12,132 bases of DNA, from positions 1-12,132 of the forward strand of contig JACIWD010000149.1 of NCBI GenBank assembly GCA_014361165.1. Reading direction: 5' to 3'. Source of the DNA: Candidatus Mnemosynella bozhongmuii. GTDB lineage: Archaea > Halobacteriota > Archaeoglobi > Mnemosynellales > Mnemosynellaceae. The translations under genes and the position numbers were made by a program. The notes under the pieces were generated by a model, which did no database searches, had not been told where the DNA came from, and saw only the letters and a program-made list of their open reading frames with translations. How positions within the stretch are numbered: position 1 is the stretch's first letter; each line of letters starts with the position of its first letter. Shown piece by piece: positions 5,934 through 12,132 of this stretch.

Positions 5934-6446
5934 CCTGTCGATAAAAGAGCAAAAATAGCCAATAATGTCTTCATCGCTCCAAATGCAACCGTCATAGGAG
6001 ATGTGGAAATTGGAGAGGGAAGCAGTGTCTGGTACGGTGCAGTCCTGCGGGGGGACAGAAGTTTCATAAGAATAGGGAGAAACTCAAACATTCAGGACTG
6101 CTGTGTTGTTCACTGCAATGCAGAGTCCCCGACAGTTCTCGGAGATTTCGTAACGGTCGGACACTCCGCAGTTTTGCACGGATGCAGAGTGGGTAACAAT
6201 ACTCTCATAGGAATGGGAGCAATCATTCTGAATGATGCTGAAATTGGAGAGAACTGCATAATAGCTGCCGGGGCTGTGATTCCTGAGGACACCAAGATAC
6301 CCGACAATTCTCTTGTTCTCGGAGTTCCGGCGAAGGTAAAAAGGGAGGTCACTGAGGAGGAGAAGGAGAGAATCAGAAAGAATGCTCTGATCTATGTGGA
6401 GCTTGCCAGGGAGCACATGAAGCTTCAGGGACACCTGCAGGGATAG
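5931..6446 (+). CDS. Gamma-class carbonic anhydrase family protein (left-handed beta-helix)
   Basis: A 171-residue hexapeptide-repeat protein of the Cam/CamH family, which forms trimers with zinc or iron at subunit interfaces and hydrates CO2 to bicarbonate. The repeats (such as IAPNAT, IGDVEI, IGRNSN, VGNNTL and IGENCI) cover about 14-125, then a C-terminal helix follows. Three histidines sit where the metal ligands belong: H61 in VVH, H78 in VGH and H83 in LHG. R40-G-D42 and the Q55-D56 pair are also conserved. The acidic loop carrying the proton-shuttle glutamate of the Methanosarcina Cam enzyme is absent, as in CamH and related proteins, so activity may be low or the substrate different. 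The start at 5931 follows the Shine-Dalgarno site at 5917-5925. Its 3' end overlaps the convergent mazG-like gene by 22 bases. Confidence 0.88.
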   Translation: MPVDKRAKIANNVFIAPNATVIGDVEIGEGSSVWYGAVLRGDRSFIRIGRNSNIQDCCVVHCNAESPTVLGDFVTVGHSAVLHGCRVGNNTLIGMGAIILNDAEIGENCIIAAGAVIPEDTKIPDNSLVLGVPAKVKREVTEEEKERIRKNALIYVELAREHMKLQGHLQG

Positions 6447-6709
6447 CCTCCGCACTTTATGCACTTTCCAGGGTATTTCTCTCTGAGAGCTTCCTCAATT
6501 TCTATGCCCAGAAGATTCGCCAAGGACGATGTCCACGCAATAATGTCAGCGATTTCCTCTCTTGCTTTTTCTTCATCTCCATCTCTCACTGCCGATGCAA
6601 GCTCTCCGACTTCCTCAACGAGCCACAGCATGGTTCTGTGGATGCCTCTTTTTGAGTCCCTCTCAAAGTAGAGTTCTCTCATCAGCCTCTGAAATTCGGA
6701 AATCTTCAT
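6425..6709 (-). CDS. MazG-like nucleotide pyrophosphohydrolase with C-terminal Cys cluster
   Basis: A 94-residue all-alpha NTP-PPase-superfamily protein. The metal-binding motif is visible as E32-E33-x2-E36 followed by E52-x2-D55 (EEIADIIAW). Members split NTPs, often aberrant ones, to NMP and pyrophosphate. The superfamily also includes HisE, the phosphoribosyl-ATP pyrophosphohydrolase. The C-terminus ends KCIKCGGYPCRCP, with four cysteines (C83, C86, C91, C93) that could bind zinc. The ATG overlaps the hisF stop as ATGA, with GGGTGA at 6714-6719. It is the last gene of the purSL-purQ-hisF cluster, so nucleotide house-cleaning or a HisE-like step are both reasonable. The sequence looks closer to MazG than to HisE, because I do not see the glycine-rich HisE N-terminus. 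The 3' end overlaps the carbonic anhydrase gene. Confidence 0.85.
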   Translation of the reverse strand: MKISEFQRLMRELYFERDSKRGIHRTMLWLVEEVGELASAVRDGDEEKAREEIADIIAWTSSLANLLGIEIEEALREKYPGKCIKCGGYPCRCP

Positions 6710-7527
6710 AATCTCACCCTGATTCCGTTATTTCTCAGATATTCCTTCACCTCTCTTATTGAGTACTCTCTGAAATGGAATATGCTCGCAGCCAGACATG
6801 CGTCTGCTTTCCCGTCTCTGAATCCTTCAAGAAAGTGCTCGGGAGAACCGGCTCCTCCCGAGGCAATAACAGGTATGTTCACCTCCTCGCTGATCTTCCT
6901 GGTTATCGGAATGTCATACCCATCTTTTGTTCCGTCTCTGTCCATGCTTGTTAGAAGAATCTCTCCAGCTCCGAGCTCTTCCACTTTCTTCGCCCACTTA
7001 ACAGCATCAATTCCTGTTGGTTTTCTCCCTCCGTAGATCATCACCTCATACCAGACTTCCGAGCCGTCCTCGATTTTAACCGGAGTGACTCCTTCCTTCA
7101 TCTCCCTGTTTCTTCTGCAGTCTATCGCAACAACTATGCACTGAGAGCCAAAAATTTTGGATGCTTCTCTCACGAACTCCGGATTTTTCACAGCAGATGT
7201 ATTTATCGAGACCTTGTCAGCTCCGGCTCTGAGAATTTCCTTTATCTGTTCAAGAGACGAGATTCCTCCTCCAACCGTCATTGGAATGAAGACAACATCC
7301 GAGGTTCTTGAGACGACATCTATCATCGTTTTTCTTCCCTCATATGAGGCGGTGATATCCAGGAAGACAAGCTCATCTGCCCCCTCCTCGTCATATCTCT
7401 TTGCAAGTTCAACTGGATCTCCGGCCTCTCTGAGATTGACGAACTCCACACCCTTGACAACGAGACCCCTTCCTCTCTCAAGAGTCACATCCAGACAGGG
7501 AATGATTCTCTTGGTGAGCCCGTTCAT
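6706..7527 (-). CDS. hisF: Imidazole glycerol phosphate synthase, cyclase subunit
   Basis: HisF works with the glutaminase HisH to turn PRFAR plus ammonia into imidazole glycerol phosphate and AICAR. The 273-residue TIM barrel keeps the two catalytic aspartates, D13 in IIPCLDV and D136 in VVAIDCRR. It also has the phosphate-binding loops GGGIS and ASGGAG and the MDRDGTKDGYD stretch, which together distinguish it from HisA. The length is at the upper end of the family's range. An in-frame GTG at 7534-7536 would add three residues but lies inside the Shine-Dalgarno site AAGGGTGA (7533-7540). The ATG at 7525-7527, five bases after that site, is the better start. The purQ stop is 12 bases upstream and mazG starts in a 4-base overlap. 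HisH is not in the window, so it must be encoded elsewhere. Confidence 0.96.
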   Translation of the reverse strand: MNGLTKRIIPCLDVTLERGRGLVVKGVEFVNLREAGDPVELAKRYDEEGADELVFLDITASYEGRKTMIDVVSRTSDVVFIPMTVGGGISSLEQIKEILRAGADKVSINTSAVKNPEFVREASKIFGSQCIVVAIDCRRNREMKEGVTPVKIEDGSEVWYEVMIYGGRKPTGIDAVKWAKKVEELGAGEILLTSMDRDGTKDGYDIPITRKISEEVNIPVIASGGAGSPEHFLEGFRDGKADACLAASIFHFREYSIREVKEYLRNNGIRVRL

Positions 7528-7532
7528 CAAAT

Positions 7533-7540
7533 TCACCCTT
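7533..7540 (-). promoter_or_regulatory. Shine-Dalgarno site that fixes the hisF start
   Basis: AAGGGTGA on the minus strand, five bases before the ATG at 7527 and touching the purQ TGA stop. The alternative GTG start lies within this element, which argues against it. Confidence 0.7.
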
Positions 7541-8313
7541 CAGAAGTTCTCTCTTATATACTCCACCGCATTCTCAAATATCCTCATTCCGGTCTCCTCG
7601 ACTCTCTCTCTTGTCCATCTCGGGTGATTGGTGAAGTGGTTGAATGCCTCGGGATGCGGCATCAGACCGAATATTCTTCCTGTTTCATCGCAGATCCCGG
7701 CAATATCATCGAGAGAGCCATTTGGATTCCATGGATAATGCGCCTTACCTCCCTCAGGGTTAATGTATCTCATGACCACCTGATTTTTCTCTTTCAGCTT
7801 CTCAAGAGTCTCTCTTGAGGTGAAGAACTTTCCCTCAGCATGTCGGACCGGAAGATACATTCTCTCTATACCTCTTGTGAAAACGCAGCGAGAGTTCTCG
7901 ATTCTGAGATGGACCCACCTGTCCTCAAACCTTCCGGAGTCGTTGAAAGTGAGAGTCACCTGCTGAACTCCGTATTTTCCATCGAAACCCGGGAGAAGAC
8001 CCATTTTAACGAGGACCTGAAATCCATTGCAGATCCCTATGATGAGTCCTCCAGAGTCTATGAAGTCGAGAAGATCATCAAACAGGTTGTATTTGAACTT
8101 GTTTGCAAGAACCTTGCCAGAGGCGATATCATCGCCGAAGGAGAAGCCTCCGGGAAATGCCATGATCTGGTAGTCTTCAATCTTTTTCTCTCTTCTCAGG
8201 AGCTCTCCGAGATGAACTATCTCTGAATGAGCTCCAGCCTTTCTGAAACAATAAGCCGTCTCATATTCGCAGTTTATCCCGTATCCAGCAAGGATCAGCG
8301 CCCTGATTTTCAT
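7540..8313 (-). CDS. purQ: FGAM synthase glutaminase subunit PurQ
   Basis: A 257-residue class I glutamine amidotransferase that supplies ammonia to PurL for FGAR to FGAM, the fourth step of purine synthesis. The nucleophile is C95 in GICNGFQ. The other triad residues are H220 and E222 in MPHPEA. FPGGFSFGDD (53-62) is the oxyanion/glycine strand typical of PurQ, and RHAEGKF (157-163) and YPWNPNGS (193-200) are family elements. It is longer than the roughly 225-residue PurQ of Bacillus and resembles the longer type in both length and the YPWNPNGS loop. The ATG follows the purSL stop after one base, with GGTGGTGA at 8315-8322 overlapping that stop, so the two enzyme subunits are translationally coupled. 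The glutaminase acts in complex with PurSL. The role is unambiguous. Confidence 0.96.
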   Translation of the reverse strand: MKIRALILAGYGINCEYETAYCFRKAGAHSEIVHLGELLRREKKIEDYQIMAFPGGFSFGDDIASGKVLANKFKYNLFDDLLDFIDSGGLIIGICNGFQVLVKMGLLPGFDGKYGVQQVTLTFNDSGRFEDRWVHLRIENSRCVFTRGIERMYLPVRHAEGKFFTSRETLEKLKEKNQVVMRYINPEGGKAHYPWNPNGSLDDIAGICDETGRIFGLMPHPEAFNHFTNHPRWTRERVEETGMRIFENAVEYIRENF

Positions 8314-8314
8314 T

Positions 8315-11251
8315 TCACCACCTCAGTGTCTTCTTCCATGCCTCCTCGAGCTCACTGATGTGAAGATTTATCGCAACTTCACCTTCATGCTTTATCACAA
8401 GAGAATCGCCTCTGACAACTCCTATTTCTGCGAAGCATGTTCCCTTCATGACCTCTTCAAACCTTTCCTTTTTCTCCGGAGAGACTGTAACTATGAATCT
8501 GCTCTGGGTTTCGGAGAAGAGGAGATGATCAAGAGGCATTGGTTCCGAGGGAATTCTCTCAGCATGTATCTCCATTCCAAGTCCTCCGGAGAATGAGGTC
8601 TCCGCAAGAGCCACAGCAAGACCCCCGTCAGAGCAGTCGTGGCATGAGGAGATGAGTCCCTCATGAATGGCATCCCTCAGCTTCAGATATCTCTCCCTCG
8701 CCTCCCTGGCATTCACTTCCGGAACTCTGTTCCCTATGTATCCGTGCATCGCATAGTATTCTGAAGCTCCGAGCTCATCTTTTGTGAAACCAAGAATGTA
8801 AACGAGGTCGCCCTCTCTCTTCACATCCATTGTAACGGTTTTTCTCACATCCTCAATCTTGCTGACAGCGGTGAAGAGAACGGTTGGCGGAATTGAAATT
8901 CTGATGTTCTCGTGAACATAATCGTTCTTCATGCTATCCTTTCCGGAAATGCAGGGCACTCCAAAGGCTTTTGTGTAGTCATAGAGAGCCATGTTTGCTC
9001 TAACAAGCTGCGCAAGCTTGAAGTCTCCATCCGGATTGCTCTCCGATTTAATCGGATCGCACCAGCAGAAGTTGTCGAGAGCCACCATATATTCAATGTC
9101 TCCCCCAACCGCAACGTTATTTCTTATTGCCTCATCCAGAGCACAGGCAACCATGTGGTATGTGTCTATGTCGCTGTATCTCGGAATTATTCCATTTGAG
9201 ATCACGAGACCTTCGAAGGAGTCGAGAAGAGGTCTTATTACCGCTGCATCACTCGGCCCATCGTTCTTGACTCCAACAAGAGGCTTTATCACGCTTCCTC
9301 CCTGCACCTCGTGGTCATACTGCCTTATGACATATTCCTTGCTGCAGATGTTCAGTCTTGAGAGAAGATTGAGAAGCTCCTCATTCAAATCCTCTGGATG
9401 AAGTTCCGGTTCCTCATACCTCTTCCTCCTCCATCTTGCCTTCAGTTTCATCTGCGGAACTCCCTCGTGCAGGAAATCCATGTCGATGTATGCCACCGTT
9501 CTTCCCTCATACATCACGTGAAACTTTCCGGTGCTCGTGTATTTTCCAACAACAGTTGCCTCGACATCCATCTTCTTTGCGAGCTCAAGAAACTCGTCTA
9601 TCTTATCTGGAGAGACTGCAACCGTCATTCTTTCCTGAGATTCAGAGAGAAGTATTTCCCAGGGGTCAAGTCCGTGATATTTCAGGGGAACTCTCTCAAG
9701 ATAAATCTCGCATCCGTTTGAGAATCTTGCAGTCTCTCCGATTGAGGATGAGAGTCCTCCGGCTCCGTTATCGGTTATGCACTTTATGAGACCCCTGTCT
9801 CTGGCCTCCAGAATGAAATCAATCATCTTCTTCTGCGTTATCGGGTCTCCTATCTGAACCGCACTGGTCGGAGAGGCTATGTGAAGCTCTTCCGATGAAA
9901 ATGTTGCACCGTGAATTCCATCCTTTCCGACTCTTCCTCCAACCATCACAGCCAGATCTCCGTCATCAGTCCTTTTCTCATGCGATGGTTCTCCCTTTAT
10001 TTTCGAGGGCATTATACCGCCTGTTCCGCAGTAAACAAGAGGTTTCCCGAGATATCTGTCATCGAATACTATGCATCCATTCACAGTGGGGATCCCGCTC
10101 TTGTTACCTCCGTGCTCAACTCCGAGCCTCACACCCTCAAAAATTCTCTTTGGATGAAGAATTCTCGGAGGGAGATCTCCGGAATAGAAGGGAGATGCAA
10201 AGCAGAAAACATCGGTGTTGAATATTGGCTTCGCACCCTTTCCAGCTCCGAGAACATCTCTGTTAACTCCAAGAATTCCGGTGAGAGCTCCTCCATAGGG
10301 ATCAAGTGCAGAAGGAGTGTTGTGGGTCTCAACCTTGAGAGCGATGTTGTAATCATCATTGAACTTCATTATTCCTGCATTATCCGAGAAAACAGAGATG
10401 CAGATGTCTTTCTCTCCCTTCTCCCTTCTTATCTCCTCAGTGCTCCTCTTTATGAAGGTTCTGAACAGTGAATCTATGACCATCACCTCTCCGGTCTCCT
10501 CATCCTCATATTCTATCAGGGCATTGAAGATCTTGTGCTTGCAGTGTTCGGACCATGTCTGTGCGATTGCCTCTATCTCAACATCAGTCGGATGTTCGGG
10601 GAGACCTCTCTCCATTCTTTCCTTCATAACCCTCGGGCTGTAGAAATAATCTCTTATTGCATGAAGCTCCTCCAGCGAAAGAGCAAGAGTTCTCTCCTTC
10701 GAGAATTTCAGAAGCTCCTCATCGCTCATCGCCTTTAAATTGAAGCACCTCACTTTCGGTTCATGGTCTTCCCTAACAAGAGGAGCCTCAACAACTCTTG
10801 AATCTCTTGTTATGTGTATTCTGTTTATCAGCTCATTTGCAAGGAGCTCTCTCGCAATTCTCTCAGCATCATCTCTCGAAACTCCTTTCAGAAAGTAGAG
10901 AGTGGACGTGAAGACTCTCACATCCTTTCCAAGTGCATCCCTTATTCCCTCTTCCGAAGTTTTTCCAACGTTATCGGTGACTCCCGGTTTGAATCCTATC
11001 TCTATGATCCAGTCATGATCTCTTTTGAGAGGCTCATTTATGGAATACTCCTGAATCAGAGGGTCGCAGAAAAGCTCCTCACAGATTTTCGTGAGCTCAT
11101 CCTCCTGAAGCTCCCCGAGTACTGTGTAAACATCAGCCGTCCTGACCTCGGCAACCTGAATTCCGAGGTCTTCCCTGATTCTCTTCTTCACCCTTTCCCC
11201 TCTTGCATCCGTGACTCCATCTTTGAATCCAACTTCAATTCTTGTGAGCAT
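8315..11251 (-). CDS. purL: FGAM synthase PurSL: tandem PurS domains fused to PurL
   Basis: A 978-residue ATP-dependent synthetase converting FGAR to FGAM with ammonia from PurQ. Ordinary small PurL is about 600-770 residues. The extra N-terminus here consists of two PurS-like domains (about 1-73 and 80-150), each with the pattern IE-x-GFK-x-GVTD-x2-G and a closing helix-strand (DPLIQEYSI, NELINRIHI). The PurL part follows: a linker/helical segment (about 175-225), WSEHCKHK (H236, matching the catalytic His of small PurL), the ATP/FGAR loop VETHNTPSALDPYGGA (307-322), EHGGNKSGIPTVNG, and a second AIR-synthase-like half with SGKDSM and CSDGGLAVALAE. The loop reads THNTP where most PurL have THNHP, a mark of this longer subfamily as I recall it. 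The start is ATG 11249-11251. A TTG one codon earlier is less likely, and neither has a Shine-Dalgarno site. It probably heads the purSL-purQ-hisF-mazG operon. Confidence 0.95.
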   Translation of the reverse strand: MLTRIEVGFKDGVTDARGERVKKRIREDLGIQVAEVRTADVYTVLGELQEDELTKICEELFCDPLIQEYSINEPLKRDHDWIIEIGFKPGVTDNVGKTSEEGIRDALGKDVRVFTSTLYFLKGVSRDDAERIARELLANELINRIHITRDSRVVEAPLVREDHEPKVRCFNLKAMSDEELLKFSKERTLALSLEELHAIRDYFYSPRVMKERMERGLPEHPTDVEIEAIAQTWSEHCKHKIFNALIEYEDEETGEVMVIDSLFRTFIKRSTEEIRREKGEKDICISVFSDNAGIMKFNDDYNIALKVETHNTPSALDPYGGALTGILGVNRDVLGAGKGAKPIFNTDVFCFASPFYSGDLPPRILHPKRIFEGVRLGVEHGGNKSGIPTVNGCIVFDDRYLGKPLVYCGTGGIMPSKIKGEPSHEKRTDDGDLAVMVGGRVGKDGIHGATFSSEELHIASPTSAVQIGDPITQKKMIDFILEARDRGLIKCITDNGAGGLSSSIGETARFSNGCEIYLERVPLKYHGLDPWEILLSESQERMTVAVSPDKIDEFLELAKKMDVEATVVGKYTSTGKFHVMYEGRTVAYIDMDFLHEGVPQMKLKARWRRKRYEEPELHPEDLNEELLNLLSRLNICSKEYVIRQYDHEVQGGSVIKPLVGVKNDGPSDAAVIRPLLDSFEGLVISNGIIPRYSDIDTYHMVACALDEAIRNNVAVGGDIEYMVALDNFCWCDPIKSESNPDGDFKLAQLVRANMALYDYTKAFGVPCISGKDSMKNDYVHENIRISIPPTVLFTAVSKIEDVRKTVTMDVKREGDLVYILGFTKDELGASEYYAMHGYIGNRVPEVNAREARERYLKLRDAIHEGLISSCHDCSDGGLAVALAETSFSGGLGMEIHAERIPSEPMPLDHLLFSETQSRFIVTVSPEKKERFEEVMKGTCFAEIGVVRGDSLVIKHEGEVAINLHISELEEAWKKTLRW

Positions 11252-11274
11252 CAAAAGAGATGAAGGAGTTATGG

Positions 11275-11283
11275 GATAAAAGT
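11275..11283 (-). promoter_or_regulatory. Probable TATA box of the purSL cluster (leaderless start)
   Basis: The minus strand reads ACTTTTATC. Counting 26 bases from its centre puts transcription start at about 11253, two bases before the ATG at 11251. No Shine-Dalgarno site exists upstream (the sequence there is CTCTTTTG), which agrees with a leaderless mRNA. Confidence 0.5.
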
Positions 11284-11310
11284 ATGAGGGTTAAATCAGG
11301 TTTGGCAATC

Positions 11311-11317
11311 TTTAAGA
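11311..11317 (+). promoter_or_regulatory. Probable TATA box of the alpha/beta hydrolase gene (leaderless start)
   Basis: TTTAAGA centred at 11314 predicts a start near 11340, three bases before the ATG at 11343. No purine-rich Shine-Dalgarno match precedes that ATG, so the message is probably leaderless. Confidence 0.45.
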
Positions 11318-11342
11318 GATTTCTGCGAGAATCTCAGAAAAC

Positions 11343-12008
11343 ATGAGAAGGATCACGCTGATGAATAAAAATGAGAGGATTGTTGGAATTCTTCATGAGG
11401 GTGATGACCGCTGCGTTATCGGAGCACACGGACTTCAGTCATCCAAGGAAAGCGAGAAGATGAAAATGCTCGGTGAAAGATTCTCCTCAGAGGGAATTTC
11501 ATTCTTCAGATTTGATTTCCGCGGATGCGGAGAGAGTGAGGGAGACGAGAGCAGAAGCACCCTTTCAGAAAGAATCAGCGACCTTCTTGCGGTGATGAGA
11601 TTTCTCAGAGAGAATGAGGGGATGAAAAGATTCTCCCTCATTGGAAGCAGCTTTGGAGGATGCGTTTCAATAGCAGTCGCCTCGTTTCAGAAGGTTGAGT
11701 CCATTGTCACTCTTGCAACGCCCGTGAGGTTTGAGGGAAGAAGAATAGAGGGATTCAATGAACTCTACAGAGAGGACCTCAGGAAATATGATCTGCTGAA
11801 AATGGCATCCTCAGTCTCGAAAGCTCATGTGATTCACGGCGAGAGGGATGAGGTTGTTCCTCTTGAGGATGCGCATCTGCTCTATGAAGCTCTTCAGCAT
11901 CCGAAAAGGCTGACAATCATTGAGAACGGAGATCACAGATTCAGCAATCCTGAGCACAGAAGAAAGGTTGTTGAGCTCTCAGTTGAGTGGACAATGAAAT
12001 TCATTTAA
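11343..12008 (+). CDS. Alpha/beta hydrolase (serine esterase/peptidase-like), substrate unknown
   Basis: A 221-residue soluble protein with a complete alpha/beta-hydrolase catalytic set: nucleophile S103 in the elbow GSSFGG (101-106), acid D169 in HGERDEVVP, and base H198 in NGDHRF. The oxyanion strand IGAHGLQ (26-32) and the FDFRGCGES turn (57-65) resemble small bacterial and archaeal S33-type esterases. The lid region between about 127 and 155 is short and charged. There is no signal peptide or transmembrane segment, so it is cytoplasmic. The family includes esterases, lipases, acyl-peptidases and thioesterases, and nothing in the sequence or neighbours identifies the substrate. It is transcribed divergently from purSL across a 91-base gap. 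Met7 is an alternative start, but the first ATG fits the promoter spacing better. Confidence 0.85.
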   Translation: MRRITLMNKNERIVGILHEGDDRCVIGAHGLQSSKESEKMKMLGERFSSEGISFFRFDFRGCGESEGDESRSTLSERISDLLAVMRFLRENEGMKRFSLIGSSFGGCVSIAVASFQKVESIVTLATPVRFEGRRIEGFNELYREDLRKYDLLKMASSVSKAHVIHGERDEVVPLEDAHLLYEALQHPKRLTIIENGDHRFSNPEHRRKVVELSVEWTMKFI

Positions 12009-12021
12009 AAAAGAAAAGAAA
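12007..12021 (-). terminator. T-rich terminator for the membrane-protein gene at the right edge
   Basis: Read on the minus strand, T3-C-T4-C-T6 begins about 19 bases after the stop at 12040. Such U-rich tracts terminate transcription in Archaea without a hairpin. It overlaps the end of the hydrolase gene on the other strand, for which no T-tract is visible downstream. Confidence 0.5.
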
Positions 12022-12039
12022 TGGGAAGGAGAGTTCAGC

Positions 12040-12132
12040 TCACTGCTTTGCTCTCTTGTCAATCGGATTGAGCTTGTACTTCACTGAGAGAGCTGCCACG
12101 TAGATGAACGACAGGATGTAGATGATCCACAG
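12040..12132 (-). CDS. C-terminus of a membrane protein (start outside window)
   Basis: The last 30 codons of a minus-strand gene are visible and the TGA is at 12040-12042. About 17 residues are hydrophobic with aromatic residues (ending FIYVAALSV), consistent with the last transmembrane helix. They are followed by a short positively charged tail, KYKLNPIDKRAKQ, probably cytoplasmic by the positive-inside rule. Transporters commonly end this way, but the fragment is too short to name a family and I do not guess one. The coding frame is supported by the hydrophobic-then-basic pattern and by the T-rich tract just after the stop. Confidence 0.6.
   Translation of the reverse strand: MWIIYILSFIYVAALSVKYKLNPIDKRAKQ

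Noticed and set aside
5894..6091. N-terminal extension of coaD
   Set aside because: The extension lies over the carbonic anhydrase gene and adds 66 residues before the natural MKVAVGGTF start, which has its own Shine-Dalgarno site.
9911..10471. A 186-codon open frame on the plus strand inside purSL
   Set aside because: It is Ser-rich with no recognisable domain or start signal and lies entirely over conserved PurL sequence on the other strand.
1..12132. A novel defence, mobile or secondary-metabolite system
   Set aside because: Apart from the two partial edge genes, whose missing parts I cannot judge, every gene fits a widespread family, mostly housekeeping. I found no transposase, integrase, toxin pair, nuclease/helicase module, inverted repeats or CRISPR-like repeats.
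1..12132. Frequent short CTCTCAGA/TCTGAGAG-like words across the window
   Set aside because: They occur inside coding sequence where AGA, GAG, CTC and TCA codons are common. They have no regular spacing or intergenic placement, so codon usage explains them.

Overview
The window looks like ordinary chromosome from a euryarchaeon. It carries the proteasome-activating ATPase PAN, an archaeal MBF1 with a zinc ribbon, ribosomal protein eS17, a Fap7/AK6-type kinase, a CDP-alcohol phosphotransferase of the archaeal ether-lipid kind and an archaeal-type CoaD. GGTGA/GGAGG Shine-Dalgarno sites and TATA boxes about 26 bases upstream of inferred starts also fit Archaea. AGA/AGG arginine codons dominate and Lys/Glu content is high, which suggests a thermophile. 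A member of or near the Archaeoglobi is my best guess, from memory of similar gene order and not from any search. I see no insertion sequence, CRISPR array, tRNA, rRNA or phage gene. Coding density is very high and no gene-free gap exceeds about 120 bases.

Layout. (1) 1-1576: a divergent pair, mbf1 (minus, cut by the window edge) and pan (plus), around one palindromic TATA-like element. (2) 1573-5009, minus: a tight six-gene cluster read as DUF2148 Cys-rich protein, rps17e, dapA, dapB, fap7-like kinase and CDP-alcohol phosphotransferase. Junctions are 4- or 8-base overlaps or gaps of 0-4 bases, so it is probably one operon joining ribosome assembly, lysine/diaminopimelate synthesis and polar-lipid head-group synthesis. 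(3) 5126-6446: an MTH1187-type thiamine-binding protein (plus), coaD (minus) and a gamma-class carbonic anhydrase (plus). Their ends overlap or nearly touch. (4) 6425-11251, minus: purSL, purQ, hisF and a MazG-like pyrophosphohydrolase, again nearly gapless. PurSL and PurQ together make FGAM synthase. HisF releases AICAR, a purine intermediate, so the cluster connects histidine and purine synthesis. (5) 11343-12008: an alpha/beta hydrolase (plus), then the C-terminus of a membrane protein (minus) at the right edge.

The most distinctive item is the 978-residue PurL, whose first 150 residues are two successive PurS-like domains. This covalent PurS-PurS-PurL form lies architecturally between the three-protein small FGAM synthase and the single-chain large enzyme. 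Other points of note are a PAN C-terminus of Met-Phe-Gly in place of the canonical hydrophobic-Tyr-X, a mixture of apparently leaderless and Shine-Dalgarno-led promoters, and unusually close convergent and divergent junctions. I do not see a new defence or mobile system here.
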